Source: Gnetum montanum (Eukaryota > Streptophyta > Gnetopsida > Gnetales > Gnetaceae). From it: a DNA stretch of 64,000 bases. A program made the translations under genes and the position numbers. Below are positions 1 through 9,736 of the stretch, in pieces. The stretch covers positions 220,461 through 284,460 of the forward strand of contig MNCI01020473.1 in the NCBI GenBank assembly GCA_015680685.1. The letters are read 5' to 3'. A model generated the notes under the pieces. That model searched no databases, was not told the origin of the DNA, and was given only the letters and a program-made list of their open reading frames with translations. How positions within the stretch are numbered: the stretch's first letter is position 1; each line of letters starts with the position of its first letter.

Positions 1-439
1 ATTTCATGAAAGCATTACAAAGTGTGCATATGAGAAATGACTTTTCTGTACTAGTTGTTCCCTAGATAATCATTCATAAAGGGGAAATAACTTCATCCAT
101 TGACTGTGAAAACATCATGTGACCTACAAATTTATTGTAGCATTTCTTTTACTTTGCATTCAACTTATTAGAATCGTAGGCACTATAGTCATGATCAATA
201 ACAATCATGGAGCAAGATGATTTATTGATGGCAATAAAGCTTGTAGTGAACTTTGCAACATCCTCTCTCAGATATTGTAACATTGAGCCATGCATTCTAT
301 TAACATCTTGTAGGTTAAGCATCTCTAATTCTATTCTTTAAAAATGGCTTGTTGATAAGAGATGATAGTTCAAGATTTCAAAATCATATTCCTCATGATT
401 CTACACCTAAGGATTTACATCTTTAAATCAATGAGGTAA

Positions 440-511
440 GGGGTGTAGCTCATATGGTAGAGTGCTCACATTGCATGTGAAAGCTACAAGGATTGATACC
501 CCACATCTCCA
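440..511 (+). pseudogene. tRNA-Ala(TGC) relic
   Basis: The segment follows the plant nuclear tRNA-Ala layout: a 5' acceptor strand beginning GGGG, a D arm with TAGCTCATATGGTAGAG, a seven-base anticodon loop ATTGCAT with TGC at its centre and U33, a T loop ATTGATA, and a 3' acceptor strand CATCTCC followed by A. It is decayed. One base is missing from the 5' acceptor strand, the T stem CAAGG cannot pair with CCCCA, and the anticodon stem has a C:A mismatch. A functional tRNA is therefore unlikely. It could be an isolated tRNA pseudogene or the head of a tRNA-derived SINE, because an AT-rich repeat array starts about 25 bases downstream. Confidence 0.7.
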
Positions 512-534
512 ATTAGTAATAATAAACCTTTATA

Positions 535-1115
535 GCCTTAGTTTTAAATTAAGTAGACTTAAGATATTCATAAATCTCTTTTAAATTGATTAGACTTAAG
601 ATATTCATAAATTACTTTATTTGGTGAGTCTTAGTGATTTCTAAAAATAAAACTCTAGACCTTTATGCTCCATTTCTAGAGAACATAAAGCCATAGTCTT
701 AGTTTTAAATTTATTAGACTTAAGATATTCATTAGGTGAGTCTTAATGATTTCCAAAAATAATATTCTATATTATTAAGAATAAAATAGCTTAGTCTTAG
801 TTTTAAATTGATTAAACTTAAGATATTCGTTTGGTGAGTCTTAGTGATTCTTAAAAAAAATACTCTAGATTCGTAGGAAGAAAATGACTTTCAATATCTT
901 AGGATAGGATTCTTATATTGTTGATGTTAGTTTTAAATTGATAATACTTAAGATAGTCACAAAATCACTTCATTTTTATGTGTCATAGTGATTCCAAAAA
1001 CAATACTATAGATTATTAAGAAGAAAATGTCTTTCAACATCTTATTATAGGATTCTAATATTATTTATATTAGTTATAAATTGATAACACTCAAGACACT
1101 CATAAATTTAGTTTA
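535..1115. repeat. degenerate AT-rich tandem array
   Basis: A block beginning TTAGTTTTAAATTGAT and continuing with ACTTAAGATATTCATAAA, then GGTGAGTCTTAGTGATT and a CTCTAGA-like stretch, recurs at about 538, 699, 797, 927 and 1070, with an extra partial copy near 575. Spacing runs from about 98 to 161 bases because of indels. The copies are clearly diverged. No coding potential is visible. Confidence 0.65.
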
Positions 1116-2170
1116 TTTAGTCAATGTTGGCTTCCACCAAATCATTTAGCTCTTGCCCTTAGAGCTAATTTAGTCACATGTTGATTTAAAATTCAAGGTC
1201 ATAGCATTTACATCACTAAATATAAAATGTAAACTCAATATTTGTTTATGCATAGTTTCCATTTTATTTTTTAAAAATAGATTTACACTTGTACCAAATT
1301 TATAGTCAAGTTATAATTATTTTTTCAAAGATTAAAGATTAAAAGAAATAGTNTTGAAATGATAATCAATGTGCAAATAACTATAGCCCAAACTCATGTA
1401 GAATGCTCATGTTATAAGTTTTAGAGTGCATAATAAACAAAAGAAGGATCACTTAGATAATCTAATCATGCTAAAAAATAAATAAGAAAATGCACTTATT
1501 ACAAGTTAAAATAGTCAAATCATCATGATACCTTTAGTCTTAAGCATGTAGACTTGGAATCATCTTCTATAACCTATGTTTAACTATATATATTTTTCTA
1601 TTACCAATTCATTTATAATGTGCAATGATAATACATCATATACAAGTCCACGATAGATTCTTGATTCATAGTAAAGAGACCTTGCAACTTACTTTTAACT
1701 AACCTCTTTGCTTCCTTCATGAAGCAAATTAGTTCATGCATTCGAACCTTCCACAAATTTTTACTAATTTGAATGCTTATGTAGAGGAAATCAATTGCCT
1801 TTTAAGAATAGTTTTAGCACTTGCTAGTGTAGTGAAGGAAATGAGCCTAAATTGGTCCTCTTCTTTCTGTGGCCTTACTCTTCTTTCTCTTAGCTAAAGC
1901 TAGCTCTATGATTTTCTCTCTTTGTTCAAGCTCTACATTTTTCTCTCTCTCTTCTCAATCTACCTGAAAATAGAAGAATTCCCTATAAAAGGAATAGTGA
2001 TAACAAGATTATGATTTGTAGTTTCATCAAATGGGATTAAACAAGATAGATATATATGAGTTTTCATTAGTTGATTAGCTTTGATCAAGGAGTTGGGAAT
2101 TTCTTCATTGATGAATTGATTCTATTATGTATTTATTAATTGACTGAAATTGCACTATCGATGATGTAGG
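1116..2170. other. AT-rich intergenic stretch, no gene seen
   Basis: No credible coding frame, RNA or element is visible. A pyrimidine-rich tract of CTCTCT and TTCTTTCT runs at about 1855-1965, the kind of sequence found in plant 5' leaders or LTR U5 regions, but nothing recognisable follows it directly. Confidence 0.4.
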
Positions 2171-2172
2171 GG

Positions 2173-3020
2173 TTGTTGATGGGCATGGAGAACACAACGA
2201 ACATGCAGGGGCTAGAGCAATTGATGAAGCTCATGAACGTCCTCTTTCTGCTCAATGATCTCCTCACTTACCTACTCCTTGACCTCATCTTGGACTACAT
2301 CATCGACGTCCCACTTGTGGGCATGACCTCAGCATCCCCACAATGCTCTTCTTGGTCTTTAGTGTATCCTCCTTCATGGGCAACTAGTATGCCACCACGG
2401 ACCTCATGTCGTTGTTGCTCTAGGATCACCTACTTCCACAGAGACCCTTGTTGGGGCCTTTGCCCTCTACCCTTTGTAGGGTCATCCATGATCCATGTAC
2501 CCCAATTGCTTGCTATGCTCTAGCCTGCTACTTCAATCGTTGCATGCCATGATGACTACTAGATACACTACCCTCCCACACATGCCTCGTCGCCATTATC
2601 ACCCACTTGCCATTGCATAAGTATAGTTGCGGCAATTCTTCCAAGCATCATGCCTACCATATAGTTCTCCAAGATGTCGAGACACAACTTCCTGCGCTTG
2701 GTGTGCTGATTTGACATGCTCTACATCATGAATGCCTATGAGCACAAGTTGAGCATTGGTGCCAACGTTGATGTGAACAGGGACGAGGAGGAAGTGGGAG
2801 TATTTTGGAGCATGGTATGGGGCTTCGTGACATTGGCAATGATGTAGCACTTGATGATGCATAGCGCAACATTCTAGAATGAGAAGGCATGCCCCTACTA
2901 TGCTGCCTACATGTGGAGCATGATGTGGAGAAGGCTTTGCTATATCTACCAGGTTGGCAAGATCTAATGGTGTGTGATGTGGTAGTGGTGACAAACTTCA
3001 TCCCCCTCCCACCCATCATT
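2173..3020. other. unidentified GC-richer, coding-like tract
   Basis: This tract is noticeably richer in G and C than the flanks and contains overlapping open stretches: 2173-2523 on plus, 2599-2994 and 2726-3019 on minus. In one plus frame the first half reads as a leucine-rich hydrophobic segment. A later stretch around 2720-2960 reads NRDEEEVGVFWSMVW and is interrupted by TAG and TAA codons. No family was recognised. It is best viewed as a decayed captured gene or part of the internal region of the minus-strand retroelement whose LTR begins at 4083. The true strand is uncertain. Confidence 0.35.
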
Positions 3021-3329
3021 AAGCTAGACTTGTTAGCCTCTTAGTCAAAATAAATATTTTTTATCCTTTTAAATCATGCTAATGTTATGCATAATATGGA
3101 ACTTAATTTTTTTCTAATTATTCATAAGGAAGAAGGGATTTTATATTTTAAGAGCATCTATGAAGATTATAAATAGTTAACCTTATTTCTTATTTCAATA
3201 TCTTAGATGTGATGTCTAATTTTCTAGAATACTCACATTAATATCTTGCCTCATGTGATAGTATTTTCTTCTTTTCTTAAATGAAGTTAATGTATTCTTG
3301 TTCTTTAATTTTTAAATTATTTCATGCTT

Positions 3330-4070
3330 TATACCTAATGCATGAAATTTTTCAACCTTCACATTGTTGATGACCATTTGGGACCATCAATATTGGGGGC
3401 CTTCGATCTCATGAATTTTGGAGTCATAAGATATGTAGGTATTCTTCAAATAGAATTCATGTGCTTGCTAGTCTCTGGCAACACCAAATCTCATCTTTTG
3501 GGGCTTGGAGATGGCCCCTGCATGAGTGTAAGGCTAAGACAATGTGCTTGCTGTTGGCAAAGATGGCTGAGTAGGTTGAGCTAATGTCACAAAGGGTAAG
3601 TGGAATGGAGCTGTTGCATCAAATTCCGTTTGATGCATTACCACCATGGAGTGGGAGGGTGATGCTAGTGTTATCATCATCTTGGGGAGGATAGGTGAAT
3701 TGAACCAAGGGGGAGCTGAGCTGAGGAGTAATTGTTGGAAGACAGTGTGGAAGGGGCTCTCGTGTTCAGAGCAAGCTTCAAACTTGTCTTCTTCCTCTTG
3801 TAGGGATTCCTCATAGTTTTTCCCTACATCATGCTCATTTGCTTGGATGAGCTAGGATAACAAATGGTGATGGAACTTCATGAGTGGGATGATGTTGAAC
3901 AAGGAAGGGATATACTCTCATCCATCCTAGTGGATGAATTCGAAGTTCCATTTTGCCTCCATGTCAAGGTGATCTATGGGTAGCCTTGCTTGGATCTTTG
4001 CATATAGAAAGTTGTATTGTTCATTACTAAGGGATTGCCTCAATCCTACCATGGTAAAGATGTCAAGTTC
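3330..4070 (-). pseudogene. 5' internal region of a minus-strand LTR element (gag-like)
   Basis: Reading leftward directly from the primer-binding site at 4071-4082, an open frame of 61 codons (4112-3927) starts inside the LTR end and runs through LRQSLSNEQYNFLYAKIQ. The same direction continues with acidic and serine/proline-rich segments broken by stops down to about 3330. Its place just after LTR and PBS is where gag is expected. No zinc knuckle or known capsid signature was recognised, so gag is inferred from position only. Confidence 0.4.
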
Positions 4071-4082
4071 GTCTGACACCAA

Positions 4083-6131
4083 TGTTGAAGGTTGACCTAG
4101 ATTCATGTTCACAGATCAAGTTGTGAAAAGGAGAGCTACGACTTACCATTTGCAAAAAACAGCTAAGTTTGGAAACTGTAGAAAAATGACAAAGTCTAGA
4201 AATTATAGAAAAAAGGCTAACTATTGAGACTACACTGTCTATGCTGATAGTTAACTATGCTCTCCACAGAGTATGCTTTTCACCAACTACGCTCTCTACA
4301 CTCAGAGAAAAAAGACTTAGAAAGATAGTGGAAAGAAGTGTGATTTGGGTTGCCACATGGGACCCCAGGGAATTGACAATGAGGTCTAATCTACATTGAT
4401 GAGGATGTAGTGAGCACACAAGACAACCACAACAAAGTCTAAAGAAGGAAATGGCTTGTCCCTCCTTCTAGTGCAAAAAACTATAATGATCAAAAAAATT
4501 GATAGCTGGAACACCAAGGGATTTTTGGGCGCACAACCTACCCTTGTGTCCACATGAGGGCTTGTTGGAGGTAGAGACAAGATGTCCTAAATGGTCTTAT
4601 TGATTAAATAGGGACTTTACTGGGTGCAATCGGGGTGGTGGATGCAACTGGGGTGTTGTGTGGTTAGCTGTGATGTTGATGCAACTGGTGCTAAGTGTTC
4701 TAGCGATGTTCATGGTGGTGTAGAGCGTAGTTACAAGTGCCCTAGAGGGGAGCATAGTCAAGGGTTTTAGTGAAAATGAGGATGTTGACCTATGGAGACC
4801 ATTGTCCAAGTGTAGTTTCAATGTGACCATGCATGAAAAATTAATGCAAATGCAAAGAAAATGCAAAAAATACAAGAGAGAGAAACGGGACACCACCCCA
4901 AATGGGGTTGAGTGTAGTGAACTCCAAAAGGGATGAGAAGATATGCAATGTATAATAGGTGCAGTGGAGAGCATAGTCATAGTCTCAAAAGTGTCTGACA
5001 ATGAAGTCTGGCACTTGTCGTGGTGTTTATGCTTGCCGAGTTGGCCATTGTAGTGTACCATGGGATGTAGTGTTTTGTTGGGCTATGGTGGGCTGTGGTC
5101 TACAACTTTGCTTCTCTCTAGTTCGTTGGTATGCATTTGGGTCTTGTTTGCCCAAAATGTCAAATGCCAAATGTTAAAATGCTAACTGAAATGGTAGAAT
5201 GTCAACTCCTAAAATGTTGGGAGTGCAAGGTATTTATAGGGCTAGGGTTAGCCCAAAATGGGAAGAGACTACCATGTGGTAATGGGGCGGTTGGGACTAC
5301 GTTGTCACCCAAATATGCTCTCCATTAAGGCAAGTAGTGTTATGCTCTAATATGCTTTGACGGACTCTATGAGGCTACAAGACTGTGACTACATTGTCAA
5401 TTGCATGTGCAAGTGTCAAGAGGATTGCAATGTACCTAAGAAAATGCAAAAAAAAAAAAACAAATGCAACTTTGGAGATTATGCTCCAGGACTATGCTCT
5501 CCACTGTTTGGAATGGGATCAAGTGTAGTTACAATCTTGGAATGAAGGAGGATACAAAAAAGTTAACTGTGTTTGCCAGAGATGCGTTGGAGCTAAGCTG
5601 AATGCTAGTGTTGTAGTGTGGAGGCTTTGGAGGCTATTCTTGCTGACTATGCTTCGCTACGCTTTGGACTAAGGGGGAGAGCGTAGTCCAACACTTTAGA
5701 CAAAATCTTGCAAAATCTAGCTTCCAATTGAGTATGCTCAACTACGCTCCAGGGCAATGGAGAGTGTAGTCTCAATAGATAGAAAAAATTTGCAAAAAAC
5801 TAGGCCTTAATGTTGTCTACGCTTGACTACGCTCCCAGGTAGTGGAGAGCATAGTCTCGACACTTAGAAAATTTTGCAAAAACTAAGCTTCCATGTTGAT
5901 TACGCTTGACTATGCTCCAGGGTAGTGGAAAGCGTAGTCTCAACACTTAGAAAAATTTTGTAGAGGCTAACTTAACACTTAGAAAAATTTACAAACTGGC
6001 CTTTGTGTTGATTATGCTCTCTACTGAGCTAACTATGCTCTAGGATAGTGAGCTAACTATGCTCTAGGATAGTGGAGAGCATAGTCCCAACACTTAGAAA
6101 AATTTGTAGAAAATGGCCTTGTGTGGACACA
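4083..6131 (-). mobile_element. long LTR (about 2 kb) of a minus-strand retrotransposon
   Basis: On the minus strand the segment begins TGTGTCCACACAAGG (near 6131) and ends CCTTCAACA (at 4083), followed by TTGGTGTCAGAC (4082-4071), a diverged match to the common initiator-tRNA-Met type PBS TTGGTATCAGAGC. The TG...CA ends, the following PBS and the gag-like frame beyond it support a 5' LTR. No second LTR was found in the window, so the 5' boundary rests on the TG start alone. The LTR is unusually long and is filled with CTATGCTCTCCACT-type repeats. Confidence 0.45.
5700..6122. repeat. tandem array of about 83-bp hairpin units
   Basis: Units begin TTTGCAAAAACTA near 5709, 5790 and 5873. Shortened or internally duplicated copies follow to about 6122. 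Each complete unit carries GACTACGCTC, then CAGGGTAGTGGAGAG, then CGTAGTC or CATAGTC, so the two arms can pair as a stem of about 12-14 bases. The unit closes with CAACACTTAGAAAAAT. Single copies of the hairpin core also occur near 4245-4310, 4965 and 5475, so the motif extends beyond the array. Confidence 0.7.
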
Positions 6132-6194
6132 GGCAAAATTGTAGTTGAGATGTTGTAGCCCAAATTTGGTGGTGTTTCATTTTCTTTCCAAGGT

Positions 6195-6640
6195 TTGATG
6201 ATGATGATCATATTCATGAAGTTTTATTTTCTAAGGATCAATTTAGTGATTATTGTTTTAAAGTTTCTCAAATTAATGAAGAAGCTATATCAGAGGATTT
6301 CATATTTTCCAAATTTAGTCCCCATTAGAGAACAAACAAGTGAATTACGATTATGTATTGATTTTTGTAATGTCAATCATCATCAGCAAATTGTTAAAAG
6401 ATGGTTTAATAAGAAATATATGGGTAAAGTCTTTAAAATGGGAGATTTAGAGCTCAAACAGATCCTCAAAGTAGGTTTTTTCCTGTGGTTAGGTCCATTC
6501 CAAGTTACAAACATCATTGGCCCTAATATTTCCAAAATTGCTAACTTGCAAGGATATAAGTTACATAGGAATTTTAATGCAGTTCATCTAAAGCATTTCT
6601 ACTCAGGTGCCCCACATGGACACCTGGTAAATCCTTAGTT
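6195..6640 (+). pseudogene. gypsy pol scrap (RT fragment fused to integrase C-terminus)
   Basis: An open frame of 147 codons has two recognisable pieces. Around 6340-6380 RLCIDFCNVN matches the conserved R-CIDFRNLN block of Ty3/gypsy reverse transcriptase. From about 6385 HQQIVKRWF, then KMGDLELK, FLWLGPFQV, and a final HLKHFYSG follow the integrase C-terminal pattern of plant Tat/Ogre-like elements. These blocks are normally hundreds of codons apart, so the frame records an internal deletion. It has no sign of function. Confidence 0.6.
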
Positions 6641-7250
6641 GCATGTTTTCTTCCCCTTCACTATGCATTTCATTTATATATAGTTGAATTTGCATATTTT
6701 CTTTGGAACTCCATCGTCTCTTTCTTAGCATATTGGTTTGATTTGTGCTTTCCATATGATTTTAGTAATCATTATGGTCATTTGAGTTACTAGGCATTGG
6801 GTTATCGTAACACCATTGGAAAATAATGCAAGTATAATGCTCTACATGATATATCATATTACTGTTATATAAAATTTTTTTATATTATATATTTCAATAA
6901 TGCTATGGTTTTTCCCAGTCTATTTCAAGGTTTTAGTTTTATTAATTATGTTGAATTATGAAGGATGGGATTTATGCTAACTTATCATGTAATCATCATG
7001 ATCATGTGAGTGTAGGATATGTGAAGTTGGAGAATGGTTAGCCACAATCACTACCTTGAAAAATGCCATTTTTCTTCTCATAAGCCCTGGCCCTTGAGTG
7101 TGATGATCCATGGCTATCTTGTGACCAACAAGGTAAAGTGTGTTCATCTCCACTTGAGAACCCTTAGCCACCTAGGAGACTTGCTATGATGTCATCTAGA
7201 TTAGAATTAAAAGGCACATGCACGAGGGTTGAACTTTACCATGGGCAGAA
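6641..7250. other. no gene seen
   Basis: AT-rich sequence that may be the 3' tail of the gypsy scrap at its left. Open frames here (such as 7171-6977 minus) show no recognisable motif. Confidence 0.4.
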
Positions 7251-7269
7251 GGACCATGTTCTTTGGTAG

Positions 7270-7387
7270 CGCAGCTAATTGACCAAACTCGTATGAGAAT
7301 TCTTACCTTAAGAATAAAGTACATCATAAGGAAAGTTTTCTTAAAAAAAAAAAACAAACAAAAGAAAAGATAAAAGAAAAAGAATGA
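7270..7387 (+). mobile_element. short A-tailed retroposon flanked by 19-bp direct repeats
   Basis: The 118-base insert starts CGCAGCTAATTG and ends in an A-rich tail (about 7342-7387). It is bracketed by GGACCATGTTCTTTGGTAG (7251-7269) and GGACCATGTTCATTGGTAG (7388-7406), 19-base copies differing at one position. Long target duplications with an A-rich 3' end are the mark of LINE-driven insertion. The body of about 70 bases was not identified. The left junction TGGTAGCGCAG faintly resembles a tRNA D arm, but no full tRNA fold was seen. Confidence 0.6.
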
Positions 7388-7409
7388 GGACCATGTTCAT
7401 TGGTAGTAT

Positions 7410-8320
7410 AATAAGTTCTTGAGTCTCAGAGCAACTGGACAGAGATGAAAAAGAAAAACTGAAAAGGTAACGTGCTAAGGAGGTAGGCAGGGCAAAACAG
7501 CAGGAACTTGCTCCTTTTTAGAACCGAGAAAAGGTGGGCGTTAGAAAACACGACAATATAACATAATCATAAATAAGCCGCGATCTTGAACCATGATCAA
7601 ACTCTCAGAAGAGGAACCAGAGTCCTAGCCGACAATAGAACATACCTTTCTACAGGCACAGAGCATAGGGCTACACAGTGGCTCCAAAACTAAAACCGAA
7701 AACTGATGTTGCAAATCCTTCTCGCTCGGGAAAATCCGATTGAAACGATAGCTCCTATTCTGCAAATGATTTTACAGAATCCGCATAAGGAGGTACAGTC
7801 ATCACCCACCACTTAACGACCACGGCACTTTCAAAAAAGGGGGGCAGAAGCAGAAGCAGAAACAGAAACACTGCCTCTGGACGACCATGAATTTCACGGG
7901 AGAAACAAGAAGTCACAGCCACATGTAAAGAGCGTGCAGGGAAATCTGCATGCATTGGACTGTAAAGGAACCTCCACGAAGCCTGAAATCCTTTGAGAAG
8001 GGAATACCGAGACCCAGAAATTCCACAAATCATCGATCACCCTTCAAATCAAATCATGTCGTATCCGGCATCCCATTCTCTGCTTCCATTACGCCAGAAA
8101 AACACCATAAATAGAACAAAACCCAATACAGTCCCAAGGTTAAGGAAAGACAGAATCGAACACAACAGGTAACAAAAACAGGGGCAGTGGAGAACCGTTG
8201 CAGGAATGCTACCCTGCAAAAGCAGTTCATTCCTCAGAAATCTGACACGTTCACCTCATCACCATCGCTATTTCCAATTCTCCAATTTCTTTTGTTTTCC
8301 TTGGCACTGGCCAACATTTC
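7410..8320. other. low-copy-looking noncoding stretch upstream of a promoter
   Basis: Base composition is more balanced than in the repeat regions. A minus frame (8033-7755) of 92 codons contains a poly-leucine run derived from repeated GCAGAAGCAGAA and no known domain, so it is not called. The segment is most simply read as upstream DNA of the promoter at 8328-8393. Confidence 0.35.
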
Positions 8321-8327
8321 GTGGCGA

Positions 8328-8393
8328 CGACGTGCAGACGTGGTGAAGTGGCAACGTGGGCATGAAAGGGAGGCAGGGAACGGTCTATAAAAG
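8328..8393 (+). promoter_or_regulatory. TATA promoter with three ACGT cores
   Basis: Three ACGT cores of the bZIP-binding type (ABRE/G-box-like) stand at 8330, 8338 and 8354, in contexts GACGTGC, GACGTGG and AACGTGGG. A strong TATA box TATAAAAG follows at 8386-8393. Spacing to a start of transcription near 8415-8420 would be normal. ACGT elements close to a TATA box are typical of abscisic-acid or stress-responsive plant promoters. That response is inferred, not shown. Confidence 0.55.
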
Positions 8394-8414
8394 GAAGGGG
8401 CTCTCTGGCATCAG

Positions 8415-8648
8415 TGGCCGGAAGTCTCCCTCTCAGCATTGGATTGGATTGTGCAGAAGGGCTGATCCTGCTGGTGGCCGAGATCGTGTTCGTATTTGCC
8501 GAGATCGTGTTCGTATTTTCGGCTGTTTGGGGCGCTCCTTGTCGTCCTCCTCCTGCACAAACGCGGTGCAGGTACTGAGCGACCGAACATCAGCAGCTGC
8601 AGCTAGCGATCCGCGGCTGCATCAGAAGTCCTTCCATTTCGTTTAAGG
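8415..8648 (+). other. possible first exon of an unidentified transcript
   Basis: Downstream of the TATA box lies a GC-richer stretch with candidate splice donors GCAG/GTACTG near 8570 and AAG/GTCATC near 8648, followed by T-rich, intron-like DNA. A 96-codon frame (8356-8646) begins upstream of the expected start of transcription, so it is a doubtful product. It contains a 21-bp duplication. No family was recognised and no later exon could be found before the germin-like gene arriving from the other strand. A noncoding or truncated gene is equally possible. Confidence 0.3.
8477..8518 (+). repeat. 21-bp perfect tandem duplication
   Basis: The unit GCCGAGATCGTGTTCGTATT plus one more T occurs at 8477-8497 and again at 8498-8518 without a mismatch. 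It is in frame length (seven codons). Confidence 0.9.
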
Positions 8649-8699
8649 TCATCGTTTTATTCCGTTGCTTTTAAAACTCCATTAACTGAACTGTGGTTT

Positions 8700-9530
8700 C
8701 TGTTGCACAGAGCTTGTGTTTCTCTGCTTCTTGTTAAGTTGTTCGATGCTTTTCTTTCCATGTTTCATTACTTTGTTCGATACTTTTCTTTCCCTGTTCC
8801 ATCTTGAAAGTCACGTTGCTATTCTTTGGTTTTGTACTTATTTTTCTAAATTGTTCGATGCTTTTCTTTCCATGTTGCATCTTGAAAGTTTTGTACTTAT
8901 TTTTCTAAATGAGTTTTTCTGGGAGTTTTTCTGGGTGGGTGTTGGGTGGGTGTTGATGTGTCCAAAATTTATGCATCAACAGTATTCTGTTTTCATAAAA
9001 CTGTTTTCATAACAGTTTTTTAAATTATTATAATAGTGTTTTAAATTGTTATAACCGAACTTTACCATTGATAAAAAGGTTTTTCCATTATTACGATGGG
9101 ATGGGATTAAAAAAACAATGCCTTTATAAACATGTTTTAAAACAACTAAAGAAGCAACCTTTGTACCTTTAAAGTCTCCCTAAGTGGGATCAGACAATTT
9201 GTCTACATGATCCTCATGTGGAGTAAAAGAAAATTAAATGCATTTATAGCTGTTGCTGGGGAATTCGTAAATCTTGGACGATTTGTATTTACCGTGCATA
9301 TCTGAAGTAGAAGCTTAAACAGACGTGAATCAGATTTTCAGCCGGTACTTTTAATTTACATTAAATTAAGAATAATATTTAATAAATGTAAAATATAAGA
9401 TAAATAAAAAATATAATTTAAATGTTTTATTATATTTTAATTTGCATTTAAAGCTCGATGTTTGTATATACTTATGCACCTAAACACGTTCTAAATCTGG
9501 AATATTTAATTCCCCATTTCCAAGAAGCAA
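8700..9530. other. T-rich intron-like or intergenic stretch
   Basis: Three imperfect copies of TGTTCGATGCTTTTCTTTCC lie near 8741, 8774 and 8854, and TTTTGTACTTATTTTTCTAA occurs twice. Beyond 9000 the sequence is AT-rich with no coding signal. Confidence 0.4.
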
Positions 9531-9537
9531 TTCATTT

Positions 9538-9622
9538 AACCCATAGGATTTTAAAAAATACATATAGTCAAATTTTATTTAACCCATAGGATTTTAAAAA
9601 ATACATATAGTCAAATTTTATT
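9538..9622. repeat. 43-bp tandem duplication
   Basis: AACCCATAGGATTTTAAAAA followed by ATACATATAGTCAAATTTTA begins at 9538 and again at 9581 without visible mismatch. The duplication lies just beyond the likely poly(A) site of the germin-like gene. Confidence 0.9.
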
Positions 9623-9630
9623 GTTTTATT
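9617..9630 (-). terminator. poly(A) signals of the germin-like gene
   Basis: Two AATAAA hexamers on the minus strand (9630-9625 and 9622-9617) lie about 105-120 bases past the stop codon at 9737, a normal 3'-UTR distance. Confidence 0.5.
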
Positions 9631-9736
9631 TCCTGAGGTACTAGGGGAGGTCAGCATCATGATAACATAAATAAGATGCCAGATGGGAAATACTTAAACT
9701 TGGTGGATGCACATATGCGATACCGATTTGATCAGA

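Noticed and set aside
2599-2994. 131-codon minus frame as a gene
   Set aside because: Overlaps other frames in the same GC-rich tract, has no recognisable motif and no support for a start or promoter.
7755-8033. 92-codon minus frame
   Set aside because: Its leucine run comes from a GCAGAA-type simple repeat; no domain, and it lies in likely promoter-upstream DNA.
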